Source: Spinacia oleracea | Lineage: Eukaryota; Streptophyta; Magnoliopsida; Caryophyllales; Amaranthaceae | NCBI RefSeq assembly: GCF_020520425.1 | Contig: NC_079492.1 | Coordinates: 55,365,042-55,429,041 of the forward strand | Reading direction: 5' to 3' | Length of the DNA stretch: 64,000 bases | Shown: positions 23,739-35,463 of the stretch, piece by piece | How positions within the stretch are numbered: position 1 is the first letter of the stretch | Layout: every line of letters starts with the position of its first letter | Translations under genes and position numbers: made by a program | The notes under the pieces: generated by a model | Told to the model about the DNA's origin: nothing | Databases searched by the model: none | Seen by the model: only the letters and a program-made list of their open reading frames with translations

Positions 23739-24079
23739 ACTATTACTCACCCATCCTATTAAATGTCCTAACTACCCCTCCTAATATTTAACCCTTCATA
23801 TTTTTACCTTTCACTTTACTTTTACTCATCATCTTACCTCCAACCTTACAACTCACCTTCAACCTTACAATCCACCTTCAACCTTCCAACATTCCGGCAG
23901 CCACCACACTGGCCGGACCTCCGGCCAAAATTCCGGCGACCGAAATCCGGCGGCTTCCACCACTCCGACAAGCACTTTTTTCGGCGACGCAAATCTCCGG
24001 CAAAAAAATGCGTCAAAATTCTTACATGTACGAGTCATCCCGGAAATATCCACGTCATCCCAAATTTTTTTTTTTGTCC

Positions 24080-24695
24080 GTAAACTTACTGAGGCTTCTT
24101 CATTTTAAGCTTCCGCCATGGTATAGACTTCTGCAGTTTAAGCTCGTACCAGGTAGGAGCTCAAACCGCATAAGTCTCTACCATGGTGGAAGCTTAAAAT
24201 GAAGAAGCCTGCATATTAATTCGATTTTAATTATTGTTGAATTTAAAATAATTATTCTGAAAAATATTAGTTAGACTTTTTCGTTTTGAGCTCGCACCAA
24301 GGTGGAGACTTCTGTTGTTTGAGCTTCTACCACGGTGGAAGCTTAAAATGAAGAAGTCTACACCTTGGTGGAAGCTTAAAACGTAGAAGTCTCCATGCTA
24401 AAAAAATGTTATTCTATTTATTTTTATTTAATTAGTGATATTAAATACGAAATAGTTTTGGTAATTAAGTGTTGAATTGAAATAGCTATTCCGGAAATAA
24501 ATTAGTTAGACTTTTTCGTTTTAAGTTCGTACCATGGTGGAGACTTCTATTGTTTAATCTTCTACTATGGTGGAAGCTTAAAACAAAGAAGTCTCTACCA
24601 AGGGAGACTTCTGCATTTTGAGTTTCCACTATGGTGGAGACTTCTGCAGTTTGACCTCCTACCATGGTACGAGCTTAAACTGTAGAAGTCTCTAC
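24080..24695. repeat. Cluster of short inverted subrepeats in the foldback arm
   Basis: About ten variants of a palindrome-like word centred on CCATGG or CCAAGG (TACCATGGTGGAAGCTTAAA and its reverse complement), alternating with GAAGTCT/AGACTTC. Some also occur in the right arm near 26340. Extensive secondary structure is expected. No coding frame. Confidence 0.75.
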
Positions 24696-25022
24696 TAGAC
24701 CTGTTCAATGGGCTGGAGGCCTATTTAAAGCCCGGATCCAGCCCTTTTTAAAACGGGCTCAGCCCTTTATTTTTTATTAGTGGGTAAGGCTCTTAAAGGG
24801 TTAATAAATAAATGGATTCTTAAAGGGTTAGGTTGGGTTTTACCGGGTCCTTATGAGAATTTACAAACAGGGCTTTCTATTCGTACTGTAGTTCAATTCT
24901 CCCCTTTCACTTTCTCTCTCCTCAAAATTATGCATCTTCCCTCCACCACCACCACCTCTCTTCCTCAACCCCGGCGAAGGAGGCGGTGATGATGACGGCT
25001 CCTCTTCTCACATCTCCCTCTC

Positions 25023-25166
25023 ATGCCCGCTCTCATTGTCGTCCTTGCCGCCGCCTTCCTCCTCCTCCTCTACTTCGCCGTCATCTCAAAGATCTGCCGC
25101 CATCGCCGCAGAAGCAACATCAACAACGTGGTTAAACCATCTAATTTTGTTAAATCTTTGCTGTAA
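25023..25166 (+). pseudogene. Fragment of an ATL-type RING-H2 E3 ligase gene (captured)
   Basis: A 47-residue frame starting MPALIVVLAAAFLLLLYFAV with a basic CRHRRR after it, which is the N-terminal membrane-anchor region of ATL ubiquitin ligases. The upstream coding-like stretch (about 24930-25020, Ser/Pro/Asp/Gly-rich) is in another frame, so a frameshift separates the two. The RING-H2 domain is missing. GC content is far above the surrounding DNA, supporting capture from a gene. The family match rests on a short hydrophobic region and is moderate. Confidence 0.45.
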
Positions 25167-25294
25167 CTCACACACAGACGAATTGTCGAAGGAGGCGAGA
25201 TAAGATTTGAAACTAATACATAGTGATTCGATGCAAGTCAAGTAGCGTAGTTTAATTGAATTTGGTGGTCGATCATGGTGATTCATCAATCAAA

Positions 25295-25833
25295 TCTATA
25301 CTAATATATTAAAAGGCGTTGCGAAAAATGTTTATGTGTCACATAGAACTCTCTTGCTTACGCCACATCATCCACTCACCAAGGTTATGTGATGTTATTG
25401 ACAACCAAAAATCAATACAATAAGGTTCGAATACAAGACCTTAAGTTTGGAGAATAACTCTCATTACCATCTTAACCAACCACTAATTGTTGTTTATCCA
25501 TGCACGTTAATTTATAATACATGTTAACATGGAGTCTAAAACAACTAAATTTTTATGTTACTTCTTACTCCGGGACGGAGGGAGTATTTCGTATGGACTA
25601 TATTAGAATAAAAATATCCATTACAATATTAGGAAAACCGTGAATTAAACAATTAAAACATTAGGAAAATTACTTTGCATGGTGCAGGTAATGTACATGT
25701 GTAGTTGATGAACTTATAAATCTTTTCACATTTATGGTCTACACGTATTTTAGTCAAATACTGAGTTGAAAAAAAAAATCGAATTTTAATTATTCAAAGT
25801 AGCAACCGGGGCATCGCCCGGGCTACACACTAG
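25295..25833 (+). mobile_element. Non-autonomous Helitron nested in the hAT-like element
   Basis: 539 bp. It begins TCTATACTAATATATTAAAA and ends CCGGG-GCATCG-CCCGG hairpin, eight bases, CTAG. The flanking bases are A and T. A degraded Stowaway end (GACGGAGGGAGTA) lies inside near 25573-25586. Confidence 0.8.
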
Positions 25834-26653
25834 TTAATAGTTAAAAAGGGGAAAGGGGTGTTTTACATAATTATTTTGATTAATTTCAATTAGCCATTGT
25901 AATTACTGTTCATATTGGATAGTAATTAGATTAATGTTTTCCCAGTTGATAGTAATTAGATTAATATTTCCTCAATTGGCCGGCTTTATATTGTTTGGTT
26001 CATGTATATTGTTTGGTTTGTTGGAGTGAGATAATATGTTTAGAATTTTGACCATGTCCGTAAATTCTAAAAATGATTTAGGATGCCATCTATTTTCTTT
26101 TCATATTATTTAGGTGTATTATATAAAATATGATATATAAAATATGTATACATATTAAAACCAAACTCTTTCCCAAAAAAAAAACCAAACAAATTGCTCA
26201 ATCCAGCCCGATACATTTAATTTTAGCCCGGCTCGGCCCGGCCCAGCATGTTAAGATTGATGATGAAGCCCAGCCCAATCCAGCTCGTTTAACTTAGGCC
26301 CGACCCAGCCCTAACCCGGCCCAATGAACAGGTCTAGTCTCTAACATGGTAGAAGCTCAAACTGAAGAAGCCTCTGTAAGTTTTACCGGAAAAAAAAAAA
26401 AATGTATCTCTAGGGATGACGTGGATGTTCCCCCGGATGACTCGTACATGTAAGAAATTCGACGCATTTTTTCGCCGGAGTGGTGGTCGACGGAATGTTG
26501 GAAGGTTGAAGGTGGGTGGTAAGGTTGAAGGTAAGATGGTGAGTGTAAGGTGAAAGGTAAAACATAAAGGGGTAAATATAAGGAGGAGTAATTTTGACAT
26601 TTAATAGGGCGGGTGAGTATTAATAGGACAGAGTTTAGCGCTCCACATCATTA

Positions 26654-26977
26654 TTGACACTATATAGCACGCCAGAAATCTCATAAGGACAATGAATTTC
26701 CTACACTTATTCAACATCAGCAGATGCTTATTTAAACGAGGTGATCAAATTAAATTTATACAGTTAATAAAATCCCATGAATCAACAATTACATAACTTC
26801 AAGCCTTGGAGTGACGAGCAACCACACCATTACAAGATGTATGAAAAAGGATAAAATTTGACTCTGTACTACAAGAATTAACACCAAGTGTGAGACAATA
26901 AAACAATCAACCTCACACTAAACAAGTAAACAAGTTACTTTTAAAATAAGAAACTAGTAACTTTTATAAATTAGGAA
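26654..26977. other. Spacer, no feature
   Basis: AT-rich with no gene, repeat or RNA that I can support. Confidence 0.3.
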
Positions 26978-27328
26978 AATTTGGTAATATTAATCCAACC
27001 TTTGGCCGATTTTCTTTTATTAATCCCACCTACGACATATTTTTTAATAATCCCACCTTTACTACCCGACGACTTTTATTGGGCTTAAGTGGCCGGTAAT
27101 CGGTGAAAAAGTCAACGAGATGGTGATGAATTGATGATGATGACTGAATATATCGAGAGAGAGTACTGCCATGTAGAGAAATAATGCCGCTTACAACAGT
27201 TTTATGACATGTTGGGCCCAATAAAAGTTGTTGGGTAATAAATGTGGGATTATTAAAAAATATGTCGTAGGTGGGCTTAATAAAAGAAAATCGGTCAAAG
27301 GTTGGATTAATATAAATTAACCAAAATC
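26978..27328. mobile_element. MITE with about 100-bp inverted arms
   Basis: The left arm (ATTAATCCAACCTTTGG, CCCACCTACGACATATTTTT) is repeated inverted at the right end (about 27226-27328), with a shorter unmatched centre. Arms match for about 100 bp with a few differences. A target duplication is not clear, so the superfamily is open (Mutator-like possible). Confidence 0.65.
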
Positions 27329-27441
27329 GAAAACAAAAAAGAGGATAATGTTAACGAATGCTTAATTAATAATGGTCTAGTTTAATTTTAATGGCTATTC
27401 AAGTATATTAGTCAAAGTTATGATTAAAGATGTTGTCAAAT

Positions 27442-28322
27442 TTAAAAGGCTATTCAAATCTAAAGGCCAAGGATCGATATGATTTGTGATAGTTTTAATT
27501 TTTCTTTCACGTATTAAGGTCTCTTAATTTCTCTCTTATGCAACCTTATCTCCCTTCGAATTCAAGAATCATTGCTAAATATGAAAAAGATACATTGACT
27601 TAATTAATTTAAATCCATGTCTCATGAGTCATGATCTTTCTCCTATTCCTCTATCTTATCTTATGTGGCATAACAAGCTAATTATCAAATTAGCCTACCA
27701 TTAGAGATGCTCTAAGAGCAACTCCAATGGTTACATTTAGGGACTTGCTTGCAATTTTCAAAACTTCCAAGCAAGTAGCTAAACCATTGGAGCAATTTTG
27801 TTAAATTAGCTAGACAAAGCGAATTATCTCTACCAACTAATTAGCTTGGAAAAAAACAACTACTTTCCCCCTAATTATTAGATTGTAATTATGTAAGCGT
27901 AAGAATAAAATAATTTTTTTTAGAAAAGAAGTTAAACAAAAATCAAGCCACTTTTTTTTTTTTTTTGAGGGGAAAATCAAGCCACTTGCTAACCACTAGA
28001 GCAGGTTGTAACTAGAAAATATTGTTGCTTGAAAAAATGATGTGGCATACCAAACTTATATAAAGATGCTCTAACTTATATAAATTAACCAAAATTGAAA
28101 ACAAAAGGCTATTCAAATCTAAAGGCCAAGGTTATGATTTGTGACAATTTTAAATTTTCTTCACATATTAAGGTCTTTTAATTTCAGGTCTCTTAATTTC
28201 TCTCTTATGCAACCTCATCTCCCTCCGAATATAAGAGTCGTCACTAAACATGAAAAAGATACACCGACTTAATTAATTTAAAGCCATGTCTCATGATCTT
28301 TCTCCTATTCCTCTATCTTATT
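27442..28322. repeat. Direct duplication (about 220 bp) separated by a MITE-like insert
   Basis: The block at 27442-27662 (ggctattcaaatctaaagg... ctcctattcctctatctta) recurs at about 28102-28322 with roughly 85-90% match by eye. Between them, words AGAGCAACTCCAATGGTT and GATGCTCTAAC at the two ends resemble a common plant MITE. It could be two copies of one element or a local duplication. Confidence 0.55.
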
Positions 28323-29388
28323 TTGTAGTAATTCAAAACCATTGAACACGTGTCATGCTCAAGCAAATTCTGGAATGACTCATCACTAGCTAGATTTTAA
28401 CCAGAAACCTAGCTCTTATTTCGAAATTTCATTGACTCAACTACGAGACTCTAATTTTTCACTTAAGATATATAATATATCTCTATTTTTTAAGAGTTAA
28501 CTAAGAGATCCCCGTTATCTATCTACTTATCAGTAAAAAAATTGTCTCGATCCTAACAATAATTCATACTCGATCATCTTTATACGAGGATATACTTTTT
28601 ATCTATTCAAACAACTACGAGTAACTTTCTATCGAAAAACACATTCGAATAATTGTACGCCACCAAAATAGAATCCTATTTATCCCCAACCGCATCTATG
28701 GTTTATCATTCCCATCTTTCACATGGTATACTATACATCTTTTACAAAACTTATACAGTGTATCATACAAACAAATCTTGGTATTTTCTATAAGGTTAGT
28801 TTAGGCAATCTATACAATATAAAAAATGAGAGTGACTTCTCAAATAGACAAGACAAGCCCCCCAAACAATTCCAATACAAAAAAAAAACTCTCAAAACAA
28901 AATCATTATAAGCGCGTCTTTCTCTCTATCTTTTTTCTTACCTTTGATTGATTGATCAAAAAATTAAAAAAGCCGTCATTTTTCAAGGAAAATTCCCAGA
29001 CCTTTCGTTGAATGTTCTAGCCTTCCTTCCAAAAATAATAAAATCCAATCCAATAATTTAATTTCAATCTTTTCTAAAAGGTACTGCTTTTTTTCATTTT
29101 CCCGCTCTCTTTAGTTAGTATCCTGACTACTCTTATATGTTTCGCAGTGTGTGCGATTACATGTATTGTCAATTTGTCATCGAGTTTTAATAATTAGTAC
29201 TAGACGAGTTATTTTTAGGATGAGATAAGGCCATAAGGGGTTGGTTATAATTTAGTGAATCTGGGGATATATTTCTGTTTTTTTGTTTTTAAGTTGGTGA
29301 AGATTTTTATCTTTTTTTGGTTTGGTTTTTGTTCAGATCCATTTGTTTGATTTATAAAGGGAAGTGACAAAAGAAATTGAAAAAAAAA
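28323..29388 (+). promoter_or_regulatory. Presumed CBP60 promoter and 5' UTR
   Basis: No coding frame. A putative 5' UTR intron runs from AAAAG/GTACTG (29081) to TTTGTTCAG (29336), which would leave a short leader before the ATG at 29389. Pyrimidine-rich stretches around 28915-28950 fit a plant leader. No clear TATA box. The start of transcription is not determined. Confidence 0.4.
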
Positions 29389-32300
29389 ATGCAGACAAGG
29401 TATATGGAAAGATCGAATAGTATGAGTGGTGGAAGAGAGAAGAGAACTCTGGATTCGAGCTCAACTGCTGATGAAGATAGTCAACCTGATCGCAAAAGAC
29501 CTGCTTTAGCTAGGTTCTTTCCTTTTCTCTCTCTTTCTTACTCTAATTTGATTCTTGACTTTGTTTGATTTACTGGGTATTGGATGATTTTTTCTGGGTA
29601 TTTGATGAACTTCTTTTGGTATGGGATGAATTTTTCTAGGTATTTGATGAACTTTTCTGGGTATTGGATGATTTTTTCTGGGTGTCGGTTAATTTTTATC
29701 AATATTTTTTAGAAGTATTAAAAGTTGAATCTTTCCTCATGTGAGTATTTTTAATTTAAAATTTGATTTTTTTTTTGTTGAGTATTGAGCTATCTCTTGT
29801 TATTTTTGGCATACTTTTTTGGGCCTTTTGGATGTGCAAGAGTTCTGTTAGAAGTGGTCAATCTTTTTTCTTTTTTCTTTTTTCTTTTGGTGGGTTGGTG
29901 TAGTGGATATTAGTTGAAGTTTTGAGGTTCCTATAGTTACTTAAGTTCATTAGTTCTGAATAGATAGAATAGGGAGTAGTGATAATAAGGTGAATAGAAC
30001 ACGACCTCAACTCCTCAAGTGAAATAAATTTCTTAATCAACTAAAGTCTTGTTCGTCGTCGATGCGAGTTTTGAGTTCTTCAGTTAATGTGGGAACTAGA
30101 AAGAGTGGTTCTGTTGTTAGTTTTCATAATTAACACGGCTGGCGTCGAATATGACTCATTTAAATTCATCATACAACTTGTGGAATTTCTAAAATGAAAA
30201 CAAACAGCAGTATGAACAGGAATTCGTTGACAAAGCTTAAGTACCCTAATGATTTGGTGGAGACTTATGTTTTACTTTGAGTGGAGAGGTTTTGAAACAA
30301 CAGACATTATAATGGGTGCCATTTTGCAGTGTAGCATGTTTTGTAGCTAGAGAATTTTACATTGTCTTTGTTGTTAATGATTTGGTGTCGCTTCTATACG
30401 TGTGTGTGTTTTTTCTTAAGTTCACAGTACTAACTACTAAGTGATTTTTCACTCCATTACAGTGTGATTGTCGAAGCCCTGAAGGTGGATAGTCTGCAGA
30501 GACTCTGCTCATCCTTGGAACCCATTCTTCGGAGAGTTGTAAGATAATCAAACTTATGTATGATTCTTTTCTTTCTGTAAGGGACATCCTTGGATGATTA
30601 GTTTGAAATAATAAAAAAAACTCCACAAATATGATTTTAATTATGGAAATAAGCTATCTTCAATTTGATATCCTTATTCTTTCTAAGGTGGGTGGGTGCA
30701 CTGGGTAGGGTAGTGCATATTTCTTGACCTCAGTAAAACCTACCTGGTTACTTGGGTGTTCTACTTTATGGAAAATGTCGCTTCGTACTTCTCTTATGTC
30801 CGGTCTTCGTGAACAATGAACAGGTTAGTGAGGAAGTAGAACGTGCTTTGGCAAAGTTGGGGCCTGCTAGGCTTGTTGGAAATGGAAGGTAAATTTCACT
30901 TCTTTTTCTGGATGTTAAAGAGTATTTCCTCATTTTTGCTATAGTTCTTGCATTTTAGTTGTACCTTGGATATAGTTAAAGGGTTTTAAGGTGTATACCT
31001 ACCTACATTGCTGCATGAAAGATAGTTCTTTGAAAATATCAACTTCTATTGATAAGAGTCAAAGAGGTCTTTCAAGTTTTGGCATGCTTTAACACTTGCA
31101 AATGTAATGTTACGCTGTGAAATATCATCATTGATTTCGGCTTATTAAAAAGCCCACAATCTAATCAAAATTGTAGTCTGATTATTATTTGAAAGAACAG
31201 TAATTAAGAAGGCTGAACTGTGTTCTAAATGTAGTAGGTCTTCTCCCAAGCGGATAGAAGCACGTGATGGAAGAAATTTGCAGCTTCATTTTAAAACTAG
31301 GCTTTCTTTACCCCTTTTTACCGGAGGAAAAGTAGAAGGTGAGCAAGGAGCTGCGATCCACATCGTGTTACTTGATGCAAATAGTGGACAACTTGTCACA
31401 ACAGGTCCAGAATCAGCTGCAAAACTGGATATTGTTGTGCTCGAAGGTGATTTCAACGATGAAGATGATGCTGACTGGACTGAAGAAGATTTCGACAGTC
31501 ATGTAGTGAAAGAGCGTGAAGGAAAGAGGCCCCTTTTAACTGGAGATGTGCAAGTGACAATGAAAGAAGGTGTAGGAACTCTTGGAGAACTGACATTCAC
31601 TGATAATTCAAGCTGGATTAGAAGCAGACAGTTCAGATTAGGTCTGAAGGTTGTCTCAGGTTATGGTGAAGGTGTTCGTATTCGTGAAGCAAAAACAGAA
31701 GCTTTCACTGTCAAAGATCATAGAGGGGAATGTGAGTCAAATTTCTCAAACCAATGTTTTTTTTATAAGTTTTATCACATTTTTTACAAGTCATCTTATA
31801 TATCTTTGCCTTTGTGGTGTTTGTCTTCTGTAGTGTACAAAAAACATTACCCTCCTGCATTACATGATGAAGTTTGGAGATTAGAAAAGATTGGAAAAGA
31901 CGGGGCTTTTCACAAGAGACTGAATAAAGCCGGCATAGTTAGTGTTGAGGATTTCTTGCGATTTGTTGTCAGAGATCCACAACGGTTGCGAAATGTAAGA
32001 ATGTATATTTTTGCTGTTTGATTGATATATATGAGGATATCTAATCTAATGTCGGGGAATTGACTAACATATGTGAACCCTTTTATAGATACTTGGAAGT
32101 GGCATGTCAAACAAGATGTGGGATGCACTCGTGGAGCACGCAAAAACGTGTGTACTTAGTGGAAAGGTTTTTATCTACTATCCTGATGGTCCACAAGGGG
32201 TTGGTGTAATTTTCAACAGTATTTATGAGTTTAGTGGCTTATTTGCTGGTGGCCAATACTACTCAACTGATTCTCTTTCAGACACACAGAAGGTGAGTGT

Positions 32301-34024
32301 TCCTTGAAACAAACATCTCATATTAGTTTTTAAGTTGCTTTCAACTTAAGCAAAAATGTTCAAACTAGTGTAGTGAAAATTTTGTTCTTATTAATGCCTA
32401 AATGCTTGAATTCGATGCTTGATTGATCATCCGATGAGTGATAGGCTTAGAATTGGACCACAATAACAGCATGTGTAGTTTAGGAAACCCCTAGCTTTAA
32501 AAGAAGCACGACTTTTGAAAACCTTAACGGCCCGTTTGGTAGCCGGTAATAAATGGTGGGAATGAGAATAAATTGAAGTGTTATTTGACATGAAAATAAC
32601 ATCATGATGTCCATGGTAATGAAATTTAATCTAAAACTTGATGTTTTTCTTCATAAATTTGCATTCCCACCTAACACCACTCCCAAAATGGTAATGGATG
32701 GTAATACAAATTTATAAAGAAAAATAGATAATTTTGAGTGAACCATCATTATCATGGGAATGGATATTGATTTTCCTTACAAATTTATACCCAGTGACAC
32801 CATTTATGGCCGGCTACCAAACGGGCCGTAAAAGAAAATCAAGCTATGTCAGATGCATGTCAAGTATGGGTGGCTGAATATCTAGTATGTTGGCAGGTAT
32901 ACACAGACACCTTAATAAAGAAAGCATATGAGAATTGGATGCATGTTGTGGAGTACGATGGCAAATCTCTCTTAAGCTTAAAACAGAACACGATTGAAGA
33001 TTCTTCGAGGATGGAAGCACCCGTTTCCCAACCAAACCCTAATTTCTACACCCATCAACTCTCGTTACCCAATTTACCCGTTGCTCCTCCTCCTGTGGAG
33101 CAGCCCTCTGTGGTTCCTGGTCTCAAGATGGAAGGTATATATCCTGGCATTCATGAAAAGCATTTGATTTCAATTTTCACACCTACAAAAGTTGTTTCAT
33201 CTGTTTTTCCGTTTCCAGGTAGTAAAAAACAAGTTTTTTTTTTTTTTTTTTTTTACGTGGTAAAATACAAGTTTTTTTTTTAGGTGGTAAAAAACAAATT
33301 TTCAATATTTTTAGGCGGTACAAAACAAATTTTCCTTTTATTTATTTATTATTTTTTTTTTTAATTTCTGCTAACGAAAGATTTTTGTCAAAGCAAATGA
33401 TATGAACATAAAATGCAGCCATTCTAATACAAGTTTTTTTTTTTTTGGTATGTTTCAGGTTTACATGATGCAATTGGTACAAGATATTCTGCACATTCAC
33501 AAACAATGAACCATAATGGATCTGCGCATTTTGATGCCACCTCACTTTTGCCACCAAATCATTTTATTGGTGCTTCGGGTCTAAGCCAACCTAGAAACAA
33601 CAGTGAATTATCTCTTGGATCTGCACAATCGTCCTTCTCAGGAATGCAGCCTGTTGGAACCACCACCAACTTTGCAGATTACCGGGGAAGTGAGAACTTG
33701 CTATCAGAAGATGACATCCGCATGAGAAGTAATCAGATGCTTGAACATGAAGACATGCAACATTTGCTTCGCATCTTTGGTATGGGCGGTGTTCAAAATC
33801 AAGGTCAAAATCCTGTCAGTGTGGGTGAAGAAGGGTACCCATACTCAGCAGGTTATGCACCATCACCAGCAATCAACTTCAATTTTGACGAGGATAGAAG
33901 TCGCTCTTCTGGGAAAGCTGTTGTGGGATGGCTCAAGCTTAAAGCGGCTCTTAGATGGGGGATCTTTATCAGGAAGAAGGCTGCTGAGAGACGAGCTCAA
34001 CTCGTTGAGTTGGATGATTCATAG
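29389..34024 (+). CDS. CBP60: Calmodulin-binding protein 60 (CBP60 B/C/D-like) transcription factor
   Basis: Eight exons: 29389-29513, 30463-30538, 30824-30888, 31238-31731, 31834-31994, 32089-32292, 32897-33134, 33459-34024; all GT-AG, phases agree, 642 residues, typical for the family. Residues 1-41 hold the basic head ([18 protein letters not shown]). Exons 2-3 give [20 protein letters not shown] and the [15 protein letters not shown] motif. Exon 4 holds the conserved DNA-binding region ([19 protein letters not shown]); exons 5-6 the central domain ([20 protein letters not shown]). The C terminus has the basic amphipathic calmodulin site ([20 protein letters not shown]), as in CBP60a-f rather than CBP60g. 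The nuclear protein links Ca2+/calmodulin to transcription in immunity and growth. Intron 6 carries a Tourist-like MITE; coding sequence looks intact. Confidence 0.96.
32528..32828. mobile_element. Tourist-like (PIF/Harbinger) MITE in CBP60 intron 6
   Basis: 301 bp with inverted ends CGGCCCGTTTGGTAGCCGG and CCGGCTACCAAACGGGCCG, flanked by TAA on both sides (32525-32527, 32829-32831). It makes up half of the 604-bp intron. A second, inverted copy lies at 43915-44217. Confidence 0.88.
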
Positions 34025-34992
34025 AATTGAACCCCCCACCCAGTAGACCTGGTTATTGGGCGGGGTGGGTCAGGTCAGGGTCAGTGCGGGTCAGGTAATG
34101 AAAAGGGTCAATTTTAGCGGGCTTATTACCCTATGATACCAAACTCTGATTCTCGTTTCCCGGTATCCGAATCCGTATCTGTGTCCCGTGTCTGTGCAAC
34201 CTAGGAATTAAACTAAGAAGGCCTGTTTTATAACACAAGCTGCTCGTTGGATCCCGCTTTGCCAAGTATCAAAACTATGATGATGAGTATATAAATGGAA
34301 TGATGCCTGCTTTCTTTTCTTGGGTTGCTTGGTTATGGATCCTTGATTGATGATAAATGGACCTCGAGCTGAGTCGAGATGGTAGTATTGCAGAAGAGAG
34401 TTTACCGTCAGAGATATCTTCTGCGGAAAGAAGGAGAAGTTAGAGGATTCTTTCGTCTCTCCATCTTTGTCGTTGGACCTCTACACGAAGGACCTTAAAT
34501 ATAAGAGGCCTCTTCTGTTCTATCTTCAATTTTTTTTTACTTACCAGTGTTACTTTGTATTATGACTGGTTAGATGAGGTCTAACGTAACAAAATCTGTT
34601 GTATTTATTATTTTTGAAGCAATAATTAGCAGTGGTAGTTGTCTTGATTACCAGATCGAACATTATTGATGCTTGATTTAATTCTTCATTTGTTTTTCAA
34701 TCTCTGTTCAATTTATACTCAGTACAATTGGTCACTAGCTGCGTCTGATGGGGATGTTGAGTTCAATCATGTTCTCTGTAGGGAAAGAAATTACTAACGG
34801 CAACAACCGATCCTTAATCACAAAATGATTCGGTTGGGTAACATGAACAGTCATAGGGAACTGTTTGAGAAAAGTGAAGTAAACATGAAACACGAAAAAG
34901 AGGGACAAGAAAATAGATTGGCCGATTTAAAGAAGTGGTGTAAATACGTTTTGGAAAAATAGGAGGAGTTTACGAAGGAAATAGATTGAAAA
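34025..34992. other. CBP60 3' UTR and downstream flank
   Basis: Begins with the 3' UTR of CBP60. A GGGTCAGGTCAGGGTCAG-type short repeat lies at about 34060-34100. No further gene is seen. Confidence 0.4.
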
Positions 34993-35258
34993 GCGCAATT
35001 TAGAAGGCGGACCATGGTGCACATAGAGCATGTCGCACCTTAAGAACACTAGTATATAATTGAAAGAACATCTGATTACGAGAAAAGAACATGAATATTT
35101 TTTTATTTTAGGTTTTTAATAAATAGTAAAATAATATATTATTTTTATAACAAAAAAGTGAAATATTATATCGCATGTTCTTTTGTCGTAGTATCATTTC
35201 TTTTGCTTATGCACATATATTCTTTTGGTGCACCACGGTCTATAGTCCACGAATTGAA
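34993..35258. mobile_element. MITE-like element, family A copy 1
   Basis: Ends with similar inverted words (GGACCATGGTGCACATAG on the left; GGTGCACCACGGTCTATAG on the right) around an AT-rich core with repeated AAAGAACAT/ATGTTCTTTT. The same structure occurs inverted at 52021-52297 in an APC4 intron. Exact borders and target duplication are uncertain. Confidence 0.6.
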
Positions 35259-35373
35259 AAAAAAGTAAAAAGAGAAAGAGATGAAAAAAGAAGTTATGTG
35301 CCCTCAAAAAAAAGAAAGTTATGTTGAGTCGTCAAAGGAAATAAAATAAAATAATATTGTATTTCCCACTAAT

Positions 35374-35463
35374 TTGGGACACAATTTCTCGTACTAAAGA
35401 AAACTAGGATAAAAACGATTGGGACACAATTTCTCGTACTAAAGAAAACTAGGATAAAAACGA
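35374..35463. repeat. Perfect 45-bp tandem duplication
   Basis: Two back-to-back identical copies of a 45-bp unit starting ttgggacacaatttctcgta. It looks like a recent local duplication. Confidence 0.9.

Larger units (their letters stand above)
24696..26336. mobile_element. hAT-like element carrying a gene fragment
   Basis: Inverted termini TAGACCTGTTCAATGGGC and its diverged partner (complement of GCCCAATGAACAGGTCTA) bound 1641 bp. The 8-bp duplications are GTCTCTAC (24688-24695) and GTCTCTAA (26337-26344), 7 of 8 matching. No transposase. Inside are a decayed ATL/RING fragment and a nested Helitron. Confidence 0.75.
18428..26645. mobile_element. Foldback / long-TIR DNA element, interrupted by a Copia and a hAT-like insertion
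   Basis: The segment after the Copia element (23744 to about 24110) reappears inverted at about 26640-26340: both arms share CTCACC(C/A), CCTATTAAATGTC, TTCAACCTTCCAACATTCCG, CTTACATGTACGAGTCATCC and CCACGTCATCC in order. The outer ends (TGGGGCATACTAAA and the complement of TTTAGCGCTCCA) are similar but diverged. Possible 8-bp duplication: CATCATCA (18420-18427) and CATCATTA (26646-26653), one mismatch. It codes for no transposase. Long arms suggest a Mutator-type foldback element, but the 8-bp duplication would fit hAT better; class is uncertain. Without its insertions it would be about 1.3 kb. Confidence 0.6.
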
